62,061 bases of DNA from Syntrophomonadaceae bacterium (GTDB taxonomy: Bacteria > Bacillota > Syntrophomonadia > Syntrophomonadales > Syntrophomonadaceae), in contig JAQUXM010000003.1 in the NCBI GenBank assembly GCA_028692415.1, positions 1 to 62,061 on the forward strand, in the 5' to 3' direction. Under the pieces are notes generated by a model. It did not search any database, was not told the DNA's origin, and was given only the letters and a program-made list of their open reading frames with translations. Position numbers and translations under genes: made by a program. This document shows, one piece after another, positions 34,928 through 43,138 of this stretch. How positions within the stretch are numbered: the stretch's first letter is position 1; every line of letters starts with the position of its first letter.

Positions 34928-35181
34928 ATTAAATCGCCTTCCTGGTCGATAGGCTCAAAATCTTTCATGCTTTCAGCCAGGTCACTCATAAACATGGTAT
35001 CGGCAGCTGCTTCTTCCATGGCCTTCTGCAGAGCATCCTGTTTGAGTTTCTCTAAATAGAGTTCCAGGGCTTTGCGCACCAGGGCATTTTTGGAAGGTGC
35101 TGCATCTGCTTGCACGAACCAGGCAATTTTCTCAACTATATGCTCAGGAAGATTAAAAGTAACCTGTTTACTCTCTCCCAT
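34921..35181 (-). CDS. RHH-type antitoxin of the MazF-like toxin
   Basis: An 86-residue protein. The N-terminal strand-helix-helix (KQVTFNLPEHIVEKIAWFVQADAAPSKNALVRKALELYLEKL) is a ribbon-helix-helix DNA-binding domain, and the acidic tail (FEPIDQEGDLIW) should bind the toxin. Directly upstream, 25 bp from the ATG, is a repeat copy (35206-35282) that may disturb the promoter or leader of this operon. Confidence 0.8.
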   Translation of the reverse strand: MGESKQVTFNLPEHIVEKIAWFVQADAAPSKNALVRKALELYLEKLKQDALQKAMEEAAADTMFMSDLAESMKDFEPIDQEGDLIW

Positions 35182-35205
35182 AAAAACACCACTTTCAAAT
35201 ACTGT

Positions 35206-35282
35206 TTAAACATCGGAAGAAACTGCGGAGAGTTTCAACACACCGTTGCAACGAGACAGGGAACATTTTTTCGCCTCTTTAT
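35206..35282 (+). repeat. Dispersed repeat R6, short form
   Basis: It starts TTAAACATCGGAAGAAACTG, with GGAGAGTTTC, CACCGTTGCAACGAGACAGG, and ends TCGCCTCTTTAT. About 77 bp, 25 bp upstream of the mazE-like start codon. Confidence 0.85.
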
Positions 35283-35372
35283 ATTCAATATATTCTATAC
35301 ATTATAATTTTACAATATGTTTTTGCAAGCTATTTTTGCATTGGTATCAGTATTATTTAAGTCAAAAAGTAT

Positions 35373-35660
35373 TTAGCTGATTTTGCAAAAATAAAACACC
35401 AGGCATAGCTGCAGAAGGATTATCAGCGGGAAGCCCCAGCGGAATTTGAGGTGCCGGGTTTTGTGGTGAAAGACCCGCATGCCCAGCCAACCTCCTAATG
35501 ACCCGCCCAGTAGGGCCAGCAGGAAGAAACTGCTCTCCCTGCTTCTCCACTCCCCCCTGCGGGCCCGCTGTTTGTCCCAGCCAAAGAGCATAAAATTGCT
35601 GATATTAAGCAGCAGCAGATAGATCAATAATATCTTGCAATATATCCCTTCCATCAGCAT
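35373..35660 (-). CDS. DUF1294 small membrane protein
   Basis: A 95-residue protein of the DUF1294 type: NFMLFGWDKQRARRGEWRSRESSFFLLALLGGSLGGWLGMRVFHHKTRHLKF, with two to three membrane helices. Function unknown; it is widespread in bacteria. An in-frame ATG two codons downstream is an equally possible start. Confidence 0.85.
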   Translation of the reverse strand: MLMEGIYCKILLIYLLLLNISNFMLFGWDKQRARRGEWRSRESSFFLLALLGGSLGGWLGMRVFHHKTRHLKFRWGFPLIILLQLCLVFYFCKIS

Positions 35661-35723
35661 ATCTTTCCCTTCTTTTGGCCTTAAGCATGGATTAAAACCG
35701 AATATTTGCCTGGCTGATGCATT

Positions 35724-36356
35724 CTAATCCTCGGGAATTAGTTCAAGCATCACATAACTTGCCTCATCACGGCGCAAGCTGAGATGATAGCCCTTGAGCA
35801 GCACTTCCAGGGGTCCATCCAGGGGTGCTAATCTTTCAACCTCCACTACTGCTCCAGGAACAAGTCCCATCTCCAGCAAACGTTTTTTTACTCGCGGCTC
35901 TTTGCCGCCAAGCCTTACTATTTTTGCTTTTTGGCCGGTAATGAGATCAGATAATAGAAGCTGCACGGGTTGCTTGCCAGCCACTGCTTGAGGCAGGCGC
36001 AAGGCCATTTTGGAGAGGGTTTCCGGGCTGATGATATGCTCTATCATACAGGCATCCTGTTCTGCTACCACTGGCGATACCTGTAGTACCTTCTGCAGGT
36101 AACTACTGATTATCTGGTGCCGCTGCCATACTTCCTGGGCCTTGCTCCGTCCCTTTTCCGTAAGATAGACGGGACCATAACGTTCCTGAAGAACCATTCC
36201 TTCACGACGCAAGTTATTAATGGCCTGGTTGGCACTGGGTTTGGCTATTTTTAATTTCCGGGCTATTTCACTTATTTTGGCACTTCCGGTTTCTTCGGAC
36301 AACTGGAGAATGGTTTCCAGATAATCCTCCAGGGCCGGGCTCAAACTTGCATCCAT
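35724..36356 (-). CDS. MntR/DtxR-family metal-dependent regulator with FeoA-like domain
   Basis: A 210-residue protein. The N-terminal winged helix (ALEDYLETILQLSEETGSAKISEIARKLKIAKPSANQAINNL) is of DtxR/MntR type, and a dimerisation domain carries metal-ligand residues (EQDACMIEHIISPETLSKM). The C-terminal ~70 residues are a FeoA/SH3-like domain (KIVRLGGKEPRVKKRLLEMGLVPGAVVEVERLAPLDGPLEV). Such proteins repress metal uptake or sense Mn2+/Fe2+. Neighbouring feo and znu loci make iron or manganese plausible. Confidence 0.9.
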   Translation of the reverse strand: MDASLSPALEDYLETILQLSEETGSAKISEIARKLKIAKPSANQAINNLRREGMVLQERYGPVYLTEKGRSKAQEVWQRHQIISSYLQKVLQVSPVVAEQDACMIEHIISPETLSKMALRLPQAVAGKQPVQLLLSDLITGQKAKIVRLGGKEPRVKKRLLEMGLVPGAVVEVERLAPLDGPLEVLLKGYHLSLRRDEASYVMLELIPED

Positions 36357-36531
36357 CTTCCTTTCACTTCCTCAACCAACTATGATTCTTTGCTTATTGA
36401 AGAATTATTGCCCTTCTTCAGCAACTGTCATACCATCAGGGGGTATTTAAAGCAAATCAATAAAAGAAGAACCTGCTCAATGTTTCCTGATTTACTCCAC
36501 CATGAGCCTTCGCTAAGATACGGTCTCAGGC

Positions 36532-36756
36532 CTATTCCAAACGGTTTATAAGCCGTTCAAATTTTGCTTCCAATTCATCCACCATAAGTTGGTATTTTTG
36601 AAGCTGTAGTTTTAGCTGATCAATAAAATACTGATCTGCTCCGGCCTGTTCACATTCATCAATGATTTCAAGGATTATAGGAATATTGAAACCTCTTAAA
36701 TCACTTATCTTCTTGCCGGTAGCTTTTAAGGTTATTAAAACATTTTCGTTGCTCAA
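36532..36756 (-). CDS. Hypothetical small coiled-coil protein
   Basis: A 74-residue protein of unknown family, with MSNENVLITLKATGKKISDLRGFNIPIILEIIDECEQAGADQYF and a C-terminal helix (QLKLQLQKYQLMVDELEAKFERLINRLE) that should form a coiled-coil. No recognisable motif. A short spacer separates it from the MntR-like gene on the same strand. Confidence 0.5.
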   Translation of the reverse strand: MSNENVLITLKATGKKISDLRGFNIPIILEIIDECEQAGADQYFIDQLKLQLQKYQLMVDELEAKFERLINRLE

Positions 36757-36962
36757 TTAACAATCACCCTTACTAATAATAACATGCAATACTTTTAGTG
36801 TACTTCGTTTTTTTTATTTATTATGAGCATATGTTCATTATTTGTAAAAATATTATCAATTTCCTGCCACTCTGTCAATGGTGAATCTTGCCTGACTATA
36901 TACAACAATTATTAACATGATTTGCGAGTAAAGCGATCTTTACTCACCTTACACGACTTTTC

Positions 36963-36991
36963 TTGACATAAGTATAGAAGTGTCATAAACT
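36963..36991 (+). promoter_or_regulatory. Sigma-A promoter of the MinD/Mrp cluster
   Basis: TTGACA (36963-36968), 17-bp spacer, TAAACT (36986-36991). It drives the region that begins with the broken MinD gene and continues to Mrp and the NifX-type genes. Confidence 0.7.
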
Positions 36992-37002
36992 CGATTTACA
37001 TA

Positions 37003-37018
37003 ATGGTCATATGACCAT
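37003..37018. promoter_or_regulatory. 16-bp operator palindrome
   Basis: ATGGTCATATGACCAT is a perfect palindrome directly after the promoter's expected transcription start, so a repressor bound here would block it. The regulator is unknown; the downstream DUF134 protein is one candidate. Confidence 0.65.
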
Positions 37019-37062
37019 AATTCTCGTTTTATTATCATTTGTTTTCTTTGGAGGTGATACTA

Positions 37063-37513
37063 ATGCGTATAGCTGTGGCGGGAGGTAAAGGGGGAACCGG
37101 TAAAACTCTGGTAGCCGTATGTTTAACCGAATACCTGGCTGGGAAAAGTTCTTTTTTGCTGGATGCCGATATAGAGGAACCAGATGCCGCTCTTTTTTCC
37201 CATTCGACCCCCGAGCAGCTGAATGAGGTTTATGGTCAGGTCCCAGAAATAGATCTTTCGTAAATGTACTCTTTATGGACAATGCGCCCAAGTATGCCAG
37301 TTCAATGGTCTAGTAGTTATGCCGGGAAAGGTGCTTTTCTTTCCCGAACTTTGTCACTCCTGTTTGGCCAGCCTCTTGGTATTAATTAATAAATATGACT
37401 TAAACCTCGAGGATACACTAAAACTAGAGGGTATAATAAGAGTAGAGAATTGGGCAAAGCAGCAAGACATTTTTTTTGCTGGGCAGAATACCTTGCCAAC
37501 CCGAAGTGTTTAA
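37063..37513 (+). pseudogene. Broken MinD-superfamily ATPase with inserted ferredoxin domain
   Basis: ATG 37063 follows GGAGGTG. The frame reads RIAVAGGKGGTGKTLVAVCLTEYL ... LLDADIEEPDAALF ... VYGQVPEIDLS, the start of the P-loop/ferredoxin MinD-like family, then meets a TAA at 37261. In a shifted frame from about 37263 the ferredoxin-like part continues as KCTLYGQCAQVCQFNGLVVMPGKVLFFPELCHSCL, with Cys ligands, one replaced by Tyr. It ends at the TAA at 37511-37513. The full family is about 280-300 residues, so a frameshift plus a C-terminal deletion has occurred. Confidence 0.8.
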
Positions 37514-37627
37514 AGCGATCAGCCAGGGGTTTTGCCCGGTACTGCGGCCCGGGATTGGGAAAGTACTGAAGCCAATCTGGCAAACTTTAAAGAAATTTTC
37601 ATTACAATAAGAAAAGAGGCTAGTATA

Positions 37628-38440
37628 ATGGAAAATAATAAAGGCATGGAAATAAAAATGCCGGGAGACGATTCGTTAAAGAATTTGCTGGGATCTCTAA
37701 ATAATATTAATCGTGTAATCGCGGTAATGAGCGGCAAAGGCGGAGTGGGGAAATCTACGGTAACTGCCTTGATTGCCAGCACCCTGGCTAAATCCGGCTT
37801 TAAGGTGGGAATTCTGGATGCTGATATAACCGGCCCCAGCCAGCCACGCGCTTTCGGATTGAAGAATGTAAACCTGACCGGTACGGATTTTGGGATTACC
37901 CCGGTTTTAACCCGCAGCGGGATTAAAATGATGTCAACCAACTTTATGCTTAAGGAAGAAGACGATCCGGTAATCTGGCGGGGTCCCCTGCTGGCCGGAG
38001 CGGTCAAGCAGTTCTGGGAAGAGGTGGACTGGCAGGAGCTGGATTATTTGGTGGTCGATCTTCCCCCCGGTACCGGCGATGTTCCCCTGACGGTCCTGCA
38101 AACCCTGCCGGTCAGCGGCTTGGTAATTGTTTCTTCACCTCAGGATCTGGCTTATATGGTGGTGAAAAAGGCCGTGAAAATGGCCAATAAAATCCAGACC
38201 CCGATTCTGGGTTTAATTGAAAACATGAGCGAGCTAATCTGCCCGCACTGCAATGAACACCTAAAGATATTTGGGGAAAGTCAGGGTGAAGCCCTGGCTG
38301 CCAAAATGAATATCGAACTGCTGGGCGGACTGCCCTGGGATGTTCGCCTGAATAAGCTGGTTGACCAGGGGCAGGTGGAAGAATATTATTCAGCTCAAAT
38401 GGCTGCTATCGTGGAAAAGATTATAGCTAAAACCGAGTAA
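37628..38440 (+). CDS. Mrp/NBP35-type Fe-S cluster carrier ATPase
   Basis: A 270-residue P-loop protein: VIAVMSGKGGVGKSTVTALIA (P-loop at residues 36-43), GILDADITGPSQPRAFG, then LVVDLPPGTGDVPLTVLQ. A C-terminal CPHC pair may bind a bridging 4Fe-4S cluster. These proteins deliver Fe-S clusters. ATG 37628 is preceded by AGAGG; the longer in-frame start at 37532 overlaps the pseudogene region and lacks support. Followed by DUF134/NifX-type genes, which often accompany it. Confidence 0.88.
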   Translation: MENNKGMEIKMPGDDSLKNLLGSLNNINRVIAVMSGKGGVGKSTVTALIASTLAKSGFKVGILDADITGPSQPRAFGLKNVNLTGTDFGITPVLTRSGIKMMSTNFMLKEEDDPVIWRGPLLAGAVKQFWEEVDWQELDYLVVDLPPGTGDVPLTVLQTLPVSGLVIVSSPQDLAYMVVKKAVKMANKIQTPILGLIENMSELICPHCNEHLKIFGESQGEALAAKMNIELLGGLPWDVRLNKLVDQGQVEEYYSAQMAAIVEKIIAKTE

Positions 38441-38493
38441 TCAATAGAAGGTAAGAAAATCCCAAATAACTTACCGGGAATGGGAGGGTGAAT

Positions 38494-39249
38494 ATGGCCA
38501 GAGAGCCAAAATGCCGGAGGGTGGAATCTGTCCCTAAAGTCAGTGTTTTCAAACCTGCAGAAATACCACGTTCCCGTCTGGAGGAAGTTGTGGTCAAACT
38601 TGAGGAATTGGAAGCCATCCGGCTTAAGGACCTCCTGGGCCTGGAGCAGGAAGAAGGCGCTGAGCGCATGGGCGTATCCCGTCCCACCTTTCAGCGCATC
38701 TTGATCGAAGGCCGGGAAAAAATCGCCCGGGCTTTAATCGAAGGACACGCTCTTCGCATTGAAGGCGGCAATTATTGCCTGGGCCAGGCCCAATGCCGCA
38801 AAACTGAGCGTTTTAAAATGCGCCGTGAGGATTGTCTTTATAGCGAGAAAAATACCCGGGAAAAGAACCAGCAAAAAGATGGAACCCATATGGCTGGTAC
38901 CAGAATTGCGATCTGTGCCAATACTGACTCAGCATCAGCTTTAGTTGATGGCCGCTTCGGACGCTGCGCCTATTTTATGCTCTGGGATGAAGAACAGCAA
39001 AGTTTTGGCGCAATCCGCAATAGCGGACTGGATTCAAACCAGGGCGCGGGAACCGGAGCATCGCAAGAGTTGTTGCAGCGCGGGGTTGGACATCTGATCT
39101 GCAACCGCATCGGTCCCAAAGCCTTCACGGTTATGCAAAAAGCCGGCGTGAAAATATATGCTGCAAGCGAGGGACTGACTTTGGAAATAGCTCTCAAGCA
39201 GTATAAAAATGGGGAATTACCCCTTATTGAAGACGCCAATAATGAATAA
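38494..39249 (+). CDS. DUF134-NifX fusion protein
   Basis: A 251-residue protein. Residues ~1-90 are DUF134 (REPKCRRVESVPKVSVFKPAEIP, then a helix-turn-helix, LEQEEGAERMGVSRPTFQRILIEGREKIARAL), a putative DNA-binding domain. A short linker leads to a NifX/NifB-like dinitrogenase iron-molybdenum cofactor domain (ICANTDSASALVDGRFGRCAYFMLWDEE...) at about 133-245. The combination suggests a regulator or carrier linked to Fe-S or metal clusters. ATG 38494 follows GGGAGG; an in-frame GTG at 38488 lies inside that site. Confidence 0.85.
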   Translation: MAREPKCRRVESVPKVSVFKPAEIPRSRLEEVVVKLEELEAIRLKDLLGLEQEEGAERMGVSRPTFQRILIEGREKIARALIEGHALRIEGGNYCLGQAQCRKTERFKMRREDCLYSEKNTREKNQQKDGTHMAGTRIAICANTDSASALVDGRFGRCAYFMLWDEEQQSFGAIRNSGLDSNQGAGTGASQELLQRGVGHLICNRIGPKAFTVMQKAGVKIYAASEGLTLEIALKQYKNGELPLIEDANNE

Positions 39250-39268
39250 TATATGAGGAGGAATAAAT

Positions 39269-39616
39269 ATGTTAGTAGCAGTAGCCCAGGAAAATGAGAT
39301 GGTATGCCAGCATTTTGGTCATTGCGAGTGTTTTGCCTTATACGATACTGATAACCATAACCTGAGCCAGGTGAACAATCCTGGACACGAACCTGGTTTT
39401 CTGCCGGGATTTCTTGGTCAAATGGGAGTAAAGTTGATTATTGCCGGGGGTATGGGTGGCCGCGCCCAGGACCTGTTCGCGGGACAAGGTATAGAGGTGA
39501 TCGTAGGCGTAAATGGATCTGTAAAGAATGCTCTGGACCGCTATCTTAAAGGTGAGCTAAAGAGCAGCGGTTCGGTCTGTTCGGAACACCAACATGCCGG
39601 GGATTGCCATTCTTAG
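39269..39616 (+). CDS. NifX/NafY-like cofactor-binding domain protein
   Basis: A 115-residue single-domain protein of the dinitrogenase iron-molybdenum cofactor family (LVAVAQENEMVCQHFGHCECFALYDTDNH, GVKLIIAGGMGGRAQDLFAGQGIEVIVGV). The His/Cys-rich ends (VCQHFGHCECF, EHQHAGDCHS) could ligate metal. No nitrogenase genes are in the window, so a role in another Fe-S or Mo enzyme is more likely. AGGAGG precedes the start. Confidence 0.88.
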   Translation: MLVAVAQENEMVCQHFGHCECFALYDTDNHNLSQVNNPGHEPGFLPGFLGQMGVKLIIAGGMGGRAQDLFAGQGIEVIVGVNGSVKNALDRYLKGELKSSGSVCSEHQHAGDCHS

Positions 39617-39638
39617 ATTAGGTCCGGGAAAGCACAAT

Positions 39639-39776
39639 TTATGCATCGGAAGAAACGGTGGAGCAGTTTCTTCCGTACCGCTGCGACCCGGCAGGGGATT
39701 GGAACCCGCCACCTGTTTGCCTATAATAGTAACCTGACCGCTTAAAGAAGCGGGGGAGATCTTTTCGTCTCGTTAT
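39639..39776 (+). repeat. Dispersed repeat R7, long form
   Basis: It starts TTATGCATCGGAAGAAACGG, with CCGCTGCGACCCGGCAGGGG, AACCCGCCACCTGTTTGCC, CCGCTTAAAGAAGCGG, and ends TCGTCTCGTTAT. About 138 bp, downstream of the NifX-like gene. Confidence 0.9.
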
Positions 39777-39804
39777 TAATCCATTCACTTGTAAGCAAAT
39801 TGCC

Positions 39805-39858
39805 AAGGGGGAGACCATATATAACCTTTTTTTGAAGGCTATATATGGTCTCCCCCTT
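39805..39858. terminator. Perfect 19-bp hairpin terminator
   Basis: AAGGGGGAGACCATATATA pairs perfectly with TATATATGGTCTCCCCCTT around a 16-nt loop, followed by TTATCTTTTTATTTT. It should terminate the Mrp/NifX message before the zinc operon. Confidence 0.85.
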
Positions 39859-39879
39859 TTATCTTTTTATTTTGATATA

Positions 39880-39908
39880 TTGACATTTATTTATAATACG
39901 GCTAATAA
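39880..39908 (+). promoter_or_regulatory. Sigma-A promoter of the zinc-type ABC operon
   Basis: TTGACA (39880-39885), 17-bp spacer, TAATAA (39903-39908). The expected start overlaps the palindrome at 39915. Confidence 0.7.
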
Positions 39909-39914
39909 TTATAA

Positions 39915-39930
39915 ATGCAAGTACTTGCAT
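39915..39930. promoter_or_regulatory. 16-bp operator palindrome for the Fur-family regulator
   Basis: ATGCAAGTACTTGCAT is perfectly symmetric and lies at the transcription start of the ABC operon. It differs from the Fur box, so it may be the target of the Fur-family regulator encoded at 42586 (inference). Confidence 0.65.
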
Positions 39931-39959
39931 CTTGTGTAATTAGCAAAGGAGGTTGTTTT

Positions 39960-40877
39960 ATGTTAATAGGAAGTAAGAAAGGTAAAAACATTATCCTCTT
40001 ATCCCTGCTTATCCTGGCCCTGCTGGCCATAGCTGCTTGCAGCAGCAGTGAGAAGGCCATCAGCCCGGCTCCCGTCGCCAGTGATTCCGCCAAACTGCGG
40101 GTGGCCGTATCCATAGTGCCGCAGGCCACCTTTGTCAAAGCGGTGGGCGGGGATATGGTTGAAGTAGTAACCATGATTCCACCCGGAGCCAACCCCGAAA
40201 ATCATGCTCCTTCACCCCAGCTTATGGAACAGCTAAGTGATGCCAAAGTATATTTTGCCATTGCAGTGCCCGCTGAAAAGAACGGTATCCTGCCCCGGCT
40301 TCAGGAGATTAACCCCGAGATGATGGTGGTGGATCTGGCCGCCAAAGTGGATCAGGTCTATCCCGCCCGCGAAATGGCCCCGGGAGCAAGTGACCCCCAT
40401 CGCTGGCTGTCCCCCAAACGGGTAAAAGAGATGATAAAAATTATCGCCGCAGAGTTGACTGCCCTCGATCCTCAAAATGCTGCCAGCTACCAAAAGAATG
40501 CCCTGGCCTATCAAAACGAACTGGATAAATTGGATAAGGATATTTCCTCTTCGCTGGGCAAGGTGGCAGGACAGAGCTTTATTGTTTATCATCCCGCCAT
40601 GGGGTACTTTGCTGATGATTATGGCCTTAAAATGATTGCCCTGGAAGAGGAGGGCAAGGAAGCCACAGTCCAGGACTTCCAAGCTGTAATAGACCAGGCT
40701 AAAAAAGACAAGATAAAGGTTGTTTTCTACCAGGCGGAGATGGACAGCAAACAGGCCCAGACGCTGGCCCAGGAATTGGGCGGCGAGGCCCAGTTGATCG
40801 CCCCCCTGGCTCCGGATTACATTGACAACCTGCGCAAAACCGCCTCTACTTTTGCCCAGGTTTTGCAGAAGCAATAA
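39960..40877 (+). CDS. znuA: Zinc/manganese ABC transporter substrate-binding lipoprotein (ZnuA-like)
   Basis: A 305-residue lipoprotein with signal peptide and lipobox AIAAC. It is a cluster A-I metal-binding protein: NPENHAPSPQLMEQL, DPHRWLSPKRV and YHPAMGYFADDYGL supply His ligands, with a Glu or Asp from QAEMDSKQAQ. Fits zinc or manganese binding; the acidic, His-rich loop seen in some ZnuA is absent. ATG 39960 follows AAAGGAGG; an earlier in-frame ATG at 39915 lies inside the operator. Confidence 0.88.
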   Translation: MLIGSKKGKNIILLSLLILALLAIAACSSSEKAISPAPVASDSAKLRVAVSIVPQATFVKAVGGDMVEVVTMIPPGANPENHAPSPQLMEQLSDAKVYFAIAVPAEKNGILPRLQEINPEMMVVDLAAKVDQVYPAREMAPGASDPHRWLSPKRVKEMIKIIAAELTALDPQNAASYQKNALAYQNELDKLDKDISSSLGKVAGQSFIVYHPAMGYFADDYGLKMIALEEEGKEATVQDFQAVIDQAKKDKIKVVFYQAEMDSKQAQTLAQELGGEAQLIAPLAPDYIDNLRKTASTFAQVLQKQ

Positions 40878-40921
40878 AACTTTACTATACTTTAATATAT
40901 ACGAATTAAGGTGGTATTTAT

Positions 40922-41695
40922 TTGAAGGAAACGGCCCCAGCGGTATGCCTGCAGAATGTAAGTGCCGGCTATAGCAAAATCACCGCTCTGGAAAACATCA
41001 ATCTCAATATTGAAGCAGGCAGCTTTACCGGAATTATCGGTCCTAACGGAGGAGGCAAAACTACCCTTTTGAAGGTTATGCTGGGACTGCTTGAACCTTG
41101 GACCGGGCAGGTGCGCATATTTGGACAGGACCCGCAAGAAAATCGCCGATTGGTCGGTTACGTGCCCCAGGCTACCAATATTAATCGCCAGTTTCCCATT
41201 TCGGTACGCGAGGTAGTCTCGATGGGCCGGTTGGCCGGTAAATCGCTGTTTTTTCATCGCTATAGTACAATCGACAACGATATGATAAACCATTGCCTGA
41301 CCCGACTGGATGTTTTGGACCTGGCGGAACGTCAGATCGGCCAATTGTCCAGCGGGCAGTGGCAGCGGGTTTTAATCGCACGGGCTTTGGCGGTTGAACC
41401 AGTATTGCTGCTTTTGGATGAACCCACCAGCGGCCTGGATGCCAATGCCAGCAGCATGGTCTACGAATTGCTGCAGGAACTGAATAGAGAGATAACGATT
41501 ATTATGGTTACTCACGATACGCTGGCCATCAGTGCCTATGTAAGGGATATTGCCTGCATCAACCACCACTTGCATTACCACGGAGAACCTGATATCAGCA
41601 GCGAGCTGATTATGCAGCTTTATGGTTGCCCGGTGGATCTAATTGCTCATGGCGTACCTCACCGGGTACTGGAACAGCACGGAGGCCAACCATGA
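40922..41695 (+). CDS. znuC: Zinc/manganese ABC transporter ATP-binding protein (ZnuC-like)
   Basis: A 257-residue ATPase. Walker A is GPNGGGKTT, signature LSSGQWQRVLIARAL, Walker B LLLLDEPTSGLD, and H-loop THDT. Start is a TTG (40922) preceded by AAGGTGG. Its stop overlaps the permease start (ATGA), so the two are coupled. Confidence 0.9.
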   Translation: MKETAPAVCLQNVSAGYSKITALENINLNIEAGSFTGIIGPNGGGKTTLLKVMLGLLEPWTGQVRIFGQDPQENRRLVGYVPQATNINRQFPISVREVVSMGRLAGKSLFFHRYSTIDNDMINHCLTRLDVLDLAERQIGQLSSGQWQRVLIARALAVEPVLLLLDEPTSGLDANASSMVYELLQELNREITIIMVTHDTLAISAYVRDIACINHHLHYHGEPDISSELIMQLYGCPVDLIAHGVPHRVLEQHGGQP

Positions 41696-42504
41696 TTTCA
41701 GCTTTATTGCACTATAATTTCTTGCAAAATGCCCTAATGGGAGCCTTGCTGGCCAGCTTGGCCTGCGGTATTATTGGGCCGGTTATTGTAGAAAAGAGAC
41801 TGGTAATGATGAGCGGGGGGATTGCCCATACCGCTTTCGGGGGCATCGGCCTAGGCTACTATCTGCAGGTGGAGCCAATGTATACGGCCCTGGGCTTTTC
41901 CCTTTTTTCCGCCTTATCTATTGCTCAAATTCAGCGGCGCTCCAGTGTCATGCCCGATGTGCTTATTGGTATGTTCTGGCCTTTGGGTATGGCTCTGGGC
42001 ATCCTTTTTATCTCTTTCACCCCCGGTTACCCGCCAAGCATGAGCACATACCTGTTCGGAGATATCCTGACCGTGTCCAGTAGCGATTTATGGGTGATGG
42101 CTATTCTCGATGCGGTGCTGATTTTTATCACTTTTTCATTTTTCCATCTTTTACAGGCCTATTTGTTCGACGAAGAATTCAGCAACACGCTGGGCTTGCC
42201 CATGGTACTGGCCGAAGCTCTAACCTACGCTATGATTGCCCTGACCGTAGTTGTGCTTATTCGCGTGGTCGGGATTATACTTATCCTGGCCCTGCTCTGT
42301 GTCCCCCCGGCCCTGGCTCGTCTTTTTCGCAACGACCTGCCCGCTATTATGGGTCTGTCGGTAATACTGGGGGCAGTACTTTGTCTGGCCGGGCTGGCAC
42401 TTTCCTATCGCTTCAACCTGGCTTCCGGAGCAGCGATCGTAATTCTGTCTGTCACCGTATACAGTATAGTCCAGTTGGTTTTGCGGCTCTGCAAAGTATA
42501 CTAG
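41692..42504 (+). CDS. znuB: Zinc/manganese ABC transporter permease (ZnuB-like)
   Basis: A 270-residue ABC-3 family membrane protein with about eight or nine helices (GPVIVEKRLVMMSGGIAHTAFGGIGLGYYL, ALTYAMIALTVVVLIRVVGIILILALLCVPPALARL). ATG 41692 follows GGAGG and overlaps the ATPase stop. Completes the uptake system. Confidence 0.9.
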   Translation: MISALLHYNFLQNALMGALLASLACGIIGPVIVEKRLVMMSGGIAHTAFGGIGLGYYLQVEPMYTALGFSLFSALSIAQIQRRSSVMPDVLIGMFWPLGMALGILFISFTPGYPPSMSTYLFGDILTVSSSDLWVMAILDAVLIFITFSFFHLLQAYLFDEEFSNTLGLPMVLAEALTYAMIALTVVVLIRVVGIILILALLCVPPALARLFRNDLPAIMGLSVILGAVLCLAGLALSYRFNLASGAAIVILSVTVYSIVQLVLRLCKVY

Positions 42505-42585
42505 TGCGATTTGTGGAAGGCTTGGGAATTCTCCAGTAGCATAATGTATAATATTATGAGACCAGTCGAAAGGAATATTTTTGCG

Positions 42586-43014
42586 ATGGAACTTGATCAA
42601 ATTCGCCAGCAGCTATCTAAAAAGGGTCTCAAAATAACCAGGCCCCGCCAGACTATTCTGGAGGCTTTGGCTCACAAATCAAACTGGACAACTGCCAAAT
42701 CCTTGTTCGAAGAATTGTCCGCCCAGGAAGCTAATATCGATTTTTCCACCATCTGCCGCAATCTGGAGCTGTTAAGCAGCACCGGTATACTGTGCCGGGT
42801 GGACCGTGACTCCAACGGGATTTTTGCTTATAGCCTGCGCGAAATGGAAGAACATCACCATCATTTAATTTGCCGTTCCTGTGGCAAGATAAGCCCGATG
42901 GACTTCTGTCCGCTGCAGCAATTAAGCTCCTCCCAGACAGCGGGCTACACTGATTTGGAATGTCGTTTCGAGGTATATGGCTGCTGCCGGGAATGCCAGG
43001 GCAAGAAATTGTAA
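42586..43014 (+). CDS. Fur-family transcriptional regulator
   Basis: A 142-residue Fur-family protein. The winged helix covers about residues 1-80 (LKITRPRQTILEALAHKSNWTTAKSLFEELS). A regulatory metal site lies around EEHHHHLICRSCGK, and the structural zinc site is formed by CRSC and CCREC. Placed between the ABC transporter and the YcgR/YcgQ-like permeases, it is best read as the zinc-responsive (Zur) or a PerR-type member. ATG 42586 has AAGG about 12 nt upstream; in-frame ATGs at 42556 and 42544 are alternatives. Confidence 0.85.
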   Translation: MELDQIRQQLSKKGLKITRPRQTILEALAHKSNWTTAKSLFEELSAQEANIDFSTICRNLELLSSTGILCRVDRDSNGIFAYSLREMEEHHHHLICRSCGKISPMDFCPLQQLSSSQTAGYTDLECRFEVYGCCRECQGKKL

Positions 43015-43138
43015 AATGCGTTTCCAATAATGGGTGAGGATTTTCCATAAACTCAACAAATTAGTTGAAATTATTTTCTCAAAGTTGATTATGCATATTC
43101 TCGATAGATAAGCTCTATTAGCAGGAGGATTAATACTG

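Larger units (their letters stand above)
36757..37062. other. Divergent promoter region with operator palindrome
   Basis: The gap between the small coiled-coil gene (-) and the broken MinD gene (+). It holds the promoter and palindrome described separately; otherwise AT-rich and empty. Confidence 0.5.
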
